DNA of 7,942 nt. Origin: Mucilaginibacter sp. (GTDB lineage Bacteria; Bacteroidota; Bacteroidia; Sphingobacteriales; Sphingobacteriaceae). The notes under the pieces were generated by a model. That model did no database searches. It was not told where the DNA came from and saw only the letters and a list, made by a program, of their open reading frames with translations. Both the position numbers and the translations under genes were made by a program. This document shows positions 1 through 6,097 of this stretch, piece after piece; positions within the stretch are counted from its first letter, which is position 1; every line of letters starts with the position of its first letter. The DNA lies in assembly GCA_025934475.1 (NCBI GenBank), contig JAICXZ010000113.1, forward strand, positions 1 to 7,942, given 5' to 3'.

Positions 1-393
1 CTCCTCTGGCAACTCATCCAGCGCGAAAAATAACTGCTCCCAAAAAAGGTTGCGGATATATTCGGTTTCGGGTGTTGTGCCTTCGGTCAGGAGTATTTCT
101 CTGAAATCCGGACCTTCATCTTCATCGCCGTCGTTGTTCGCTACAGAATCGAGCAGCTCTTCGGTTTTCTTCCGGCTTTTGTCGATGATCTTGTTTGTTG
201 CCACCCGGTAAAGCCATGCCCCGGTTTGCTCGATAGGTTGTGCATTTACCACGGAGCTCAACTGGTACCACACATCCTGCAGGATATCTTCGGCATCGGC
301 GTCGTTTTTGACCCTGCGCCTGATAAAGCCCAGCAAGCCCTTGCCATACTCCTTGATAGTCTGTATGATGTGCTTGTTCTTTTCTTCGGGCAT
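1..393 (-). CDS. ECF-type RNA polymerase sigma factor, 3' end missing
   Basis: Reading down from the ATG at 393 gives 131 codons open to the window edge. The product is the N-terminal part of an extracytoplasmic-function sigma-70 factor, which directs RNA polymerase to a small set of promoters. Sigma region 2 spans about residues 18-75, with the acidic core DAEDILQDVW at 33-42 and the W-LYRVATNKIID stretch at 60-71 typical of region 2. An acidic linker (about 85-112, rich in D and E) follows. The last residues, FFALDELPEE (122-131), match the start of region 4; its helix-turn-helix lies outside the window. A TTG at 408 in the same frame would add five residues and is better placed for the AGGAG at 416-420, so the start is uncertain. 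No anti-sigma factor is visible on this side. The gene is divergent from the kinase cluster. Family call is secure; the regulon is unknown. Confidence 0.9.
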   Translation of the reverse strand, partial: MPEEKNKHIIQTIKEYGKGLLGFIRRRVKNDADAEDILQDVWYQLSSVVNAQPIEQTGAWLYRVATNKIIDKSRKKTEELLDSVANNDGDEDEGPDFREILLTEGTTPETEYIRNLFWEQLFFALDELPEE

Positions 394-415
394 TATGGCT
401 GTGATCAAAATTTAT

Positions 416-420
416 CTCCT
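416..420 (-). promoter_or_regulatory. Shine-Dalgarno-like AGGAG before the sigma factor gene
   Basis: On the minus strand AGGAG (420 to 416) lies 7 nt before an in-frame TTG (408-406) but 22 nt before the ATG at 393. An in-frame TAA two codons before the TTG limits the options to these two starts. Bacteroidota use Shine-Dalgarno pairing weakly, so this does not settle the start, but it favours the TTG more than is usual. Confidence 0.4.
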
Positions 421-565
421 TTAAGAGTGGAGACGAGTGAGTGTAGAAAACATTTTAAAGAAAATGAAAATATTTAACAAACGCTGCTAAAAAGCGTATC
501 GAACTTTTTACAACCAGAGAAAAAATGGGTGAAAACACGGGGTCACGCTATTGAAAAATTAATTA

Positions 566-573
566 TAAATTTG
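566..573 (+). promoter_or_regulatory. Candidate Bacteroidota -7 box for the kinase cluster
   Basis: TAAATTTG fits the TAnnTTTG -7 consensus known for the Bacteroidota primary sigma factor. I do not see a TTTG -33 element at the usual spacing; the nearest TTG (551-553) is too close. The match is therefore weak, and chance occurrence in AT-rich DNA is likely enough to keep confidence low. Confidence 0.3.
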
Positions 574-763
574 TAATAGACCCTGATTGTTAAACTTTTC
601 ATTAATGTTTTTAATGCTGGCGAATAATGTTTCCCAGTAATTAATTTGACGTGTCTTACCAGGCTAGCTTGCCCCTGACCGGCTATCCTGCAACCAAAAC
701 CAATATCTAATCACACCTGGCTTTTGAGGTTATCCTTTTAAAGTCTTTATACGAGTCTACAAA

Positions 764-2551
764 ATGAAACGTAAAAGCGTTTTTCTAAACCGTTTGTCAA
801 TTCAACAGCGACTTCCCCTCCTGATTTGTACTTTTTTGCTTTTGGCCATCGTATTGTATGGACTGGCGAATTATTACAGTCTTAAAAAGGCTGCGCTGAT
901 TATCGGCAAAGACCGTCTCACCTCGGTTACGGGACAGGTAAGCTCGATGTTTGCGCAATCTGCCCAATTTCTTTTAAAAGCATCTCATAACGCAGCTGCG
1001 AGCAAAGAAGTAGTACAATTCTTTAAAACGAATGGCAAACAATACCGGGAGGAATCGCTCAAGCAACTCGATGGCTTATCACGCGATACGACCTGGGTTT
1101 CAATGGAACTGATTGACCCGAATGGTAAAACGATATTGCGGTCTGAGAAATCAAAAGTAAAGGTCGCGATCGATGCGAGCAGCGTTATAGCCTTTAATCA
1201 CCTGGCGCCCGATTCGGGGACGGTAGGTAAAATATATGTTGCCAGGGATTCGATGTATTATCCAATTATATCCACGGTAAATGAAAGCCAGCGTATATTG
1301 GGTTATATTATTTCCTGGAAGCTTTTAAAATCAACCCCCAAAGCCCTCGAACAGTTCTCACAATTGGTAGGTACCGGTGCCGGAATTTATGTCGGTAATA
1401 CTGACGAGAGTTTATGGACAAATACGGTAAAGCCAATACCTGGACCTCCGATCAAACTAAACCATTTCAACGATCTTATTGAATATAAGGACGCTGACGG
1501 GAGAAGTATGTTGGCTAAAAGCGACCCTGTTCCCTATACAAATTGGATTGTTGTAATTGGATTTCCTGAAAAGCTTTTGCTGAGCAGCGTCAATGATTTT
1601 ATGAGCCTGATAGTGATAGGCGGTGTAGTGCTGATTATAATAGGCGTCATTGCCGCATGGATCATGAGCCGCAATATCTCCCGTCCGCTCACCAAACTGA
1701 CGAATGCAGCTACAGCTATTTCACAAGGCGACTATTCTGCAACTGTCGATATATATCGAAAGGATGAATTGGGCGAGCTTGCCAATTCGTTTAATATCAT
1801 GGCCATCAGGATTTACAAGATGCACCGGGAGTTGGAAAGAAAGGTTAACGAGCGCACGTTGCAACTTGAAAATGTAAACAAAGAATTAGAGGCCTTTTCG
1901 TACTCTGTATCCCATGACCTTAGAACGCCGTTACGCGCTATAAACGGATACTCGGTTATGCTCAAGGAAGATTATGAGGATAAGCTAGATGCTGAAGGGA
2001 TACGCATTTTAAATAACGTGATCGGCAATGCCAAAATAATGGGGCAGCTCATCGATGAGCTTTTGGCCTTTGCAAAGCTGGGTAAAAAAGAGCTTACATT
2101 GCTAAAAGTGGATATGAAGCAGTTGGCCGAAACAGTAGCCGCAGAGCTGGTACATAATGAAGAGTTCGGGAAATACAAGATCAATATTGATCCCTCGCTG
2201 CCGCCAGCCGAAGGAGATGGCCCTATGATCAAACAGGCAATGATGAACCTGGTTGGCAACGCGATAAAATACTCATCGAAGAAACAGGAGCCAGAAATAC
2301 GAATTGGAGCAAAGGTAGAACCTGATCGAACGGTTTATTACATACAGGACAATGGTGTTGGCTTTGATATGGCCTATGCAGGCAAACTATTGGGTGTTTT
2401 TCAGCGCCTTCACTCCATTGAAGAGTTTCCCGGCACCGGTGTGGGCCTTGCATTGGTAAAACGAATTATTGATAAACATAAAGGACAAATATGGGCCGAC
2501 GCGGTTAAGGGCGAAGGAGCCACATTCTATTTTACACTACCTAACAACTAA
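764..2551 (+). CDS. Membrane sensor histidine kinase (Cache-like sensor, HAMP, HisKA, HATPase)
   Basis: This 595-aa protein is a complete transmembrane histidine kinase. TM1 is about residues 17-38 and TM2 about 279-301. The roughly 240-residue segment between them is outside the cytoplasm and looks like a double Cache domain: it has strand-rich LIDPNGKTILRS at 117-128 and ends in NWIVVIGFPEKLLL (260-273), the usual membrane-proximal Cache ending. HAMP covers about 302-355 (SRPLTKL; DELGELANSFN), then a coiled coil to about 378. The HisKA H-box is SVSHDLRTPL with phospho-acceptor His384. The ATP-binding part has an N-box around 495-503 (NLVGNAIKY), G1 at 529-535 (DNGVGFD), an F-box near 546 and G2 at 557-561 (GTGVG). 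All catalytic motifs are intact. The H-box type resembles kinases paired with Rcp1-like regulators, and such a gene starts 3 nt downstream. The ligand cannot be read from sequence. ATG at 764 gives a basic N-terminus before TM1. Confidence 0.93.
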   Translation: MKRKSVFLNRLSIQQRLPLLICTFLLLAIVLYGLANYYSLKKAALIIGKDRLTSVTGQVSSMFAQSAQFLLKASHNAAASKEVVQFFKTNGKQYREESLKQLDGLSRDTTWVSMELIDPNGKTILRSEKSKVKVAIDASSVIAFNHLAPDSGTVGKIYVARDSMYYPIISTVNESQRILGYIISWKLLKSTPKALEQFSQLVGTGAGIYVGNTDESLWTNTVKPIPGPPIKLNHFNDLIEYKDADGRSMLAKSDPVPYTNWIVVIGFPEKLLLSSVNDFMSLIVIGGVVLIIIGVIAAWIMSRNISRPLTKLTNAATAISQGDYSATVDIYRKDELGELANSFNIMAIRIYKMHRELERKVNERTLQLENVNKELEAFSYSVSHDLRTPLRAINGYSVMLKEDYEDKLDAEGIRILNNVIGNAKIMGQLIDELLAFAKLGKKELTLLKVDMKQLAETVAAELVHNEEFGKYKINIDPSLPPAEGDGPMIKQAMMNLVGNAIKYSSKKQEPEIRIGAKVEPDRTVYYIQDNGVGFDMAYAGKLLGVFQRLHSIEEFPGTGVGLALVKRIIDKHKGQIWADAVKGEGATFYFTLPNN

Positions 2552-2554
2552 ATT

Positions 2555-2992
2555 ATGCCAAACACAGTTGAAATTTTGCTGGTTGAAGACAACCCACACG
2601 ATGCCGAAATGACGGTCAGAGCTTTGAAAAAAGCTAATCTCGCCAACAAACTGATTCATGTAAAAGATGGCGCTGAAGCGCTGGATTTTATTTTTTCCAG
2701 AGGCGACTTTTCGGACAGACAAATAGAAGATAAACCCAAAGTGATATTGCTTGACATCAAAATGCCAAAAGTAGACGGCATCGAAGTATTGAGGCAAATC
2801 AAGGCTAACGAGATTACAAAAACCATCCCTGTGGTGATCATGACTTCGTCAAAAGAAGAACAGGATATTATTATCAGCTATGACCTGGGTGTTAACAGCT
2901 ATGTGGTAAAGCCAGTCGATTTTGAAGGCTTTGCAAAAGCTGTTTCTCAACTTGGGTTTTACTGGTTGATCACCAACCAGGGCGTGATGTGA
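2555..2992 (+). CDS. Single-domain response regulator, Rcp1/CheY-like
   Basis: This 145-aa protein is a lone receiver domain with no DNA-binding or enzymatic output. The acidic pair is Glu11-Asp12 in [13 protein letters not shown], the phospho-acceptor is Asp67 in [12 protein letters not shown], and the conserved Thr97 (VIMTSS) and Lys119 (VVKPVD) are present, so it should be phosphorylatable. The [11 protein letters not shown] start and the long loop at about 48-62 are typical of the Rcp1 family, first described as partners of phytochrome-type kinases. Length is normal for the family. It starts 3 nt after the kinase stop, so the two are probably translationally coupled and cognate. Without an output domain it likely acts by protein contact or as a phosphotransfer intermediate, possibly with the hybrid kinase encoded 26 nt downstream. 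The partner assignment is inference from gene order. Confidence 0.92.
   Translation: MPNTVEILLVEDNPHDAEMTVRALKKANLANKLIHVKDGAEALDFIFSRGDFSDRQIEDKPKVILLDIKMPKVDGIEVLRQIKANEITKTIPVVIMTSSKEEQDIIISYDLGVNSYVVKPVDFEGFAKAVSQLGFYWLITNQGVM
2962..2980 (+). promoter_or_regulatory. Hairpin in the 3' end of the response regulator gene
   Basis: CTGGTTG (2962-2968) and CAACCAG (2974-2980) are perfect 7-bp arms around a 5-nt loop. The hairpin ends 10 nt before the end of the stop codon and 38 nt before the next ATG. There is no T run after it, so it does not look like a standard intrinsic terminator. It could slow decay or translation between the regulator and the hybrid kinase genes. The role is inferred; the inverted repeat is plain in the sequence. 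Confidence 0.35.
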
Positions 2993-3018
2993 CATTTTGA
3001 TAACTATCTGTATTTGCT

Positions 3019-5331
3019 ATGACCCACAGTATTAAAATATTGCATTTAGAGGATGTTAAAAGCGATGCTGAACTGGTAGAAAGAACACTAAAAAAGTCAG
3101 GAATCGAATTTGAAAAAGTACTGGTAGACACCAGGGACGAATTTACCCATGCACTCGAAGATTTTAAGCCGGATGTTATCCTTTCAGATCATTCGCTGCC
3201 TGAATTCAACTCGCTCGAGGCGCTGAAATTGCTTAAGCAAAGCGGCCGGGATATTCCATTTATACTCATCACAGCTACGGTATCTGAGGAATTTGCAGTA
3301 AACGTAATGAAAGAGGGGGCCTCGGACTACGTACTGAAAGACCGGCTGCAGCGTTTGCCCAACGCCATAGTCAACGCTTTGGGCAAATTCCAGTCGGACG
3401 CTGAACGACAGGTTTATCTGAACAAGATTGTTGCCAGTGAAGCGCTTTTTACCAAGGCAGAATCGATAGCCGAGTTCGGCACCTGGCGTGTTGACCTGGC
3501 CAGCAATCTTACAACATGGTCTGCGGGAAACTACATGCTTTTAGGATACGATTATGATGAAGTTGAGCCTGGCTACGAAAACTTTTTAAAGAATATTCAC
3601 CCCAGCGACAAGCAGTTGGTTGAAGAAACTTTGAAAACTAGTCTTCAAAACGGCAGATCAGGAGAGACCAACTTCAGAATTGTCAATAAGGATAAAAGCA
3701 TCAGGCACGTGTATACACAATATGAATTTGAGCGTGACCAAAGCGGGCAAGTGATCTATATTACAGGTTTTAACCAGGATGTGACCCGCCAGAAACTGGC
3801 CCAGGCCGAGATACAGTATAATATGGAGGAACTACAGGCTGCCAGCGAGCGGCAAACGGCCATATTAAATGCGATGCCGCCAAATATGGTGTTAGTCAAC
3901 GAAGAGGGTAAAATAGTGGCAGTAAACGAATCCTGGAGAAAGCTGACCCTGGAGCATAACCTGGGTTTACCAAGATATGGCACAGGAGTAAGCTATGTTG
4001 CTGTTGTAGAGACGGCTACTGGTATGGATCCTGTTTCGTTCAGGCGGATAGCCAAAGGATTAAAGGAAGTGATAACCGCAACCAGGGATGAATATGTGGA
4101 TGAGTATTCATGCTACTCGAATCATAAAAAATTGTGGTTCCAGTTTATCGCAGCGCCGATGAGAGACAAATCACGCAAGGGCGCCGTGGTGTTGCACGTT
4201 GATATAACGGCCCGCAAAGAAGCCGAGGAGTTGATGCTGAAATCAAAGGCCAACCTGCAAACTATTTTCGAAAACACCGATGTAGCTTATGTTCTTTGCG
4301 ATCCGGAACAGAAAATAGTTTCGTTCAATTCACGGGCCAATGAGCTTGCACTGGAGCAGTCGGGTAAAAAAATAAAAGTGGGTAATCACGCCTTTAGTTA
4401 TTTCCCAAAAAACAGGATACCTCATGTAAAAGAGGCCATACACCGGGCAGACGAACATGAACCGATCAACTACGAAACCAGTTATGAACTGAGCGATGGT
4501 GCCGTAAAATGGTACGATGCCAAGTGGGTAGGCGTTGCCGATGACTATGGCCAGAACATTGGTTTTATCCTTGCTTTTAACGACATAACCGAAAGGAAGC
4601 TCGCTGACCTGGAACGGCAGCGAATGACTGCCGACCTGGTTCAGCGGAATAAGGACCTTGAACAGTTTACCTATATCGTTTCACATAATCTGCGTGCGCC
4701 GGTGGCCAACATCATGGGGCTTTCTAACGTGCTCAATAGCATCGAATTTAGTGAACATGAGAGTGACAAGATAAAAGCTTCGCTTGCCAGCTCGATACAC
4801 GCGCTGGATAACATGATTGTAGACCTGAACCAGATATTACAAGTAAGCAGCAGGGGAAACGAGCGGTCGGAGGTCGTTTCCTTTGGAGAGTTAATGGTCG
4901 ATGTTATGGTCAGCCTGAGTAATATCATTGACCGCGAACGTGCATCAGTGCATCTCAATTTTAATGCCGCCGATAAAATGATGGGTATTAAGAGCTATAT
5001 GCACAGCATATTTTACAATCTGGTATCCAACGCTATAAAATATCACCGTGCTGATATTGCACCTTCATTAAATATCTACAGCCGGATAAATGACGATAAA
5101 GTACAAATTGTATTTAAAGACAACGGCAAGGGCATCGGTGAGAAAAATATGAAAGAACTGTTCGGCCTTTACAAACGATTTGATTCGAGTGTAGAGGGTA
5201 AAGGAATGGGCCTGTTTATGATAAAAATACAAGTTGAATCGATGGGCGGCAGTATTGATGTAGAAAGTGAGTACGGTGCGGGGTCCACGTTTATGGTCGA
5301 GTTTCCGGCTTCAAAGCTCGTTTCAAGATAG
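3019..5331 (+). CDS. Soluble hybrid histidine kinase: receiver, three PAS-like domains, HisKA, HATPase
   Basis: This 770-aa protein has no transmembrane segment or signal peptide, so it should be cytoplasmic. An N-terminal receiver covers about 4-125: Glu11-Asp12, phospho-acceptor Asp57 (ILSDHSLP), Thr85 and Lys107 (DYVLKD). Three PAS-like segments follow: about 143-258 (ending ITGFNQDVTRQK, PAS_3-like), 278-402 (ending LHVDITARKEA) and 410-528 (ending AFNDITERKLA), each closed by the usual D-[IV]-T-x-[RK] motif and a helical linker. The kinase H-box is IVSHNLRAPV with His556; Asn replaces the usual Asp or Glu after the His. The ATP-binding part has an N-box at 667-675 (NLVSNAIKY), G1 at 701-707 (DNGKGIG) and G2 at 727-731 (GKGMG). 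With the receiver in front, this is the reverse of the classical hybrid order and suggests that phosphorylation of Asp57 tunes the kinase. PAS ligands are unknown. It is probably co-transcribed with the upstream pair. Confidence 0.92.
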   Translation: MTHSIKILHLEDVKSDAELVERTLKKSGIEFEKVLVDTRDEFTHALEDFKPDVILSDHSLPEFNSLEALKLLKQSGRDIPFILITATVSEEFAVNVMKEGASDYVLKDRLQRLPNAIVNALGKFQSDAERQVYLNKIVASEALFTKAESIAEFGTWRVDLASNLTTWSAGNYMLLGYDYDEVEPGYENFLKNIHPSDKQLVEETLKTSLQNGRSGETNFRIVNKDKSIRHVYTQYEFERDQSGQVIYITGFNQDVTRQKLAQAEIQYNMEELQAASERQTAILNAMPPNMVLVNEEGKIVAVNESWRKLTLEHNLGLPRYGTGVSYVAVVETATGMDPVSFRRIAKGLKEVITATRDEYVDEYSCYSNHKKLWFQFIAAPMRDKSRKGAVVLHVDITARKEAEELMLKSKANLQTIFENTDVAYVLCDPEQKIVSFNSRANELALEQSGKKIKVGNHAFSYFPKNRIPHVKEAIHRADEHEPINYETSYELSDGAVKWYDAKWVGVADDYGQNIGFILAFNDITERKLADLERQRMTADLVQRNKDLEQFTYIVSHNLRAPVANIMGLSNVLNSIEFSEHESDKIKASLASSIHALDNMIVDLNQILQVSSRGNERSEVVSFGELMVDVMVSLSNIIDRERASVHLNFNAADKMMGIKSYMHSIFYNLVSNAIKYHRADIAPSLNIYSRINDDKVQIVFKDNGKGIGEKNMKELFGLYKRFDSSVEGKGMGLFMIKIQVESMGGSIDVESEYGAGSTFMVEFPASKLVSR

Positions 5332-5366
5332 CTTGTAAATAGTTAATTTAGTCCGGACAACCCGGG

Positions 5367-5936
5367 ATGTACGAAGTTTTACGCAATTTTTTGACCAGGC
5401 AGATTGACGTCTCGGACGCGGATCTGGATATTTTTTTCAGCAGGTTAAAACTGAAAAAGGCGAAGCGTAACGAAATATTACTGGAGGCTGGGAGTGTTTG
5501 TCGCCACATGTATTTTGTGAACAAGGGGTGCCTGCGTGTTTATCTGAAGGATATCAATGGCCGCGAATCCACGCGGTTTTTAATTCCTGACGGACGGTTT
5601 GGCACTGCTTTTCCCAGCTTTATTCTGCAGGAACCCTCGCCTGCAAGTATACAAGCCTTAGAATCTTCAGAAGTATTTTATTTAACTTATCCTGATTTCA
5701 GGCAATTGTTTGATCTTTTGCCGCAGTGGGAAAAGATATATCTCCAGAGTCTTGAGCGCGACTACATTATGTCTATTAAACGCATCGAAAGCCTCATCAC
5801 TATGGATGCGAAGGAACGATATGCACTTTTAATGAAAAATGAGCCCGGACTAATCCAAAGGCTGCCTTCAAAGATCATTGCCGATTACCTTGGCATATCA
5901 CAGGAAACCTTAAGCAGGTTGAAATCGAAAATTTAA
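5367..5936 (+). CDS. Crp/Fnr-family transcriptional regulator
   Basis: This 189-aa protein has a cyclic-nucleotide-binding-type beta barrel at about 25-115 (opening KRNEILLEAGSVCRHMYFV, then KGCLRVYL at 53-60), a long dimerisation helix at about 120-150, and a short C-terminal helix-turn-helix at about 163-188 (LPSKIIADYLGISQETLSRLKS). This compact form of about 190 aa is common in Bacteroidota. The phosphate-binding cassette at about 77-96 lacks the Glu and Arg that hold cAMP in Escherichia coli CRP: the positions read FGTAFPSF and PSPAS. No Cys cluster of the FNR iron-sulfur type is seen. The protein may bind another ligand or none. It starts 35 nt after the hybrid kinase and is the only DNA-binding product of the cluster, so it may be the output or an autoregulator; this is inference. 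ATG at 5367 starts at the normal family position. Confidence 0.9.
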   Translation: MYEVLRNFLTRQIDVSDADLDIFFSRLKLKKAKRNEILLEAGSVCRHMYFVNKGCLRVYLKDINGRESTRFLIPDGRFGTAFPSFILQEPSPASIQALESSEVFYLTYPDFRQLFDLLPQWEKIYLQSLERDYIMSIKRIESLITMDAKERYALLMKNEPGLIQRLPSKIIADYLGISQETLSRLKSKI

Positions 5937-5940
5937 ATTG

Positions 5941-6016
5941 TCTGAATCAGAATCAACAGAATTAAAGAATTAACTGAATTCTGAGAATTCGTAAATTTTG
6001 AAAATTCCGATTCAGA
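5941..6016. repeat. Palindromic intergenic repeat element with GAATT/GAATC iterations
   Basis: Outer arms TCTGAATCAGAAT (5941-5953) and ATTCCGATTCAGA (6004-6016) are inverted with one mismatch in 13. Inside, GAATC occurs at 5944 and 5950 and GAATT at 5959, 5967, 5976 and 5985, so the unit repeats every 6-9 nt. Two nested dyads are present: GAATTC-TGA-GAATTC (5976-5990) and AATTTT-G-AAAATT (5994-6006). The layout resembles dispersed CTGAATCAGGATT-type intergenic repeats that I recall from Bacteroidota genomes; that is memory, not a search. It starts 5 nt after the Crp-like gene stop and could end that transcript or protect its 3' end. Confidence 0.6.
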
Positions 6017-6038
6017 AAAAAATTTGATTTATTGACAT

Positions 6039-6063
6039 TTATCAACTTTCTTCTAGTTGATAA
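6039..6063. promoter_or_regulatory. 8-bp dyad upstream of the hydrolase gene, possible operator or leader hairpin
   Basis: TTATCAAC (6039-6046) and GTTGATAA (6056-6063) are perfect inverted arms around a 9-nt spacer, 34 bp before the hydrolase ATG at 6098. Spacing and symmetry suit a dimeric repressor site, or a weak leader hairpin. A TATCTTG just after it (6064-6070) is close to the TAnnTTTG -7 consensus but lacks one T. Confidence 0.35.
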
Positions 6064-6097
6064 TATCTTGCTTTGTGATGTAAACCGACAATCAATA

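Larger units (their letters stand above)
409..763. other. Divergent intergenic region between sigma factor and kinase cluster
   Basis: This 355-bp AT-rich stretch separates two divergently transcribed genes and must hold promoters for both. I find no convincing gene in it. It contains a TAAATTTG box on the plus strand (566-573) and a short hairpin ACGCT/AGCGT (481-485 and 493-497, 7-nt loop). Near 603-616 there are two TTAATG copies separated by a T run. If the box at 566-573 is used, the kinase mRNA would have a leader of roughly 180 nt. I see no riboswitch fold I can name. Confidence 0.6.

Noticed and set aside
226..477. Plus-strand open frame of 83 codons
   Set aside because: It lies mostly antisense to the well-supported sigma factor gene and has no recognisable domain; it is a shadow frame.
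481..497. Hairpin ACGCT/AGCGT in the sigma factor upstream region
   Set aside because: The stem has only 5 bp with a 7-nt loop; this is expected by chance in a region of this size.
1972..2841. Several minus-strand open frames across the kinase and response regulator genes
   Set aside because: They are antisense to genes with intact catalytic motifs and their products show no family features.
5941..6016. GAATT repeats as a possible CRISPR array
   Set aside because: The units are 5 nt and spaced 6-9 nt, with no 25-40-nt repeats, no unique spacers and no cas gene nearby.
6032..6064. TTGACA and GATAAT resembling sigma-70 -35 and -10 boxes
   Set aside because: The spacing is 21 bp instead of about 17, and Bacteroidota promoters do not follow this consensus.
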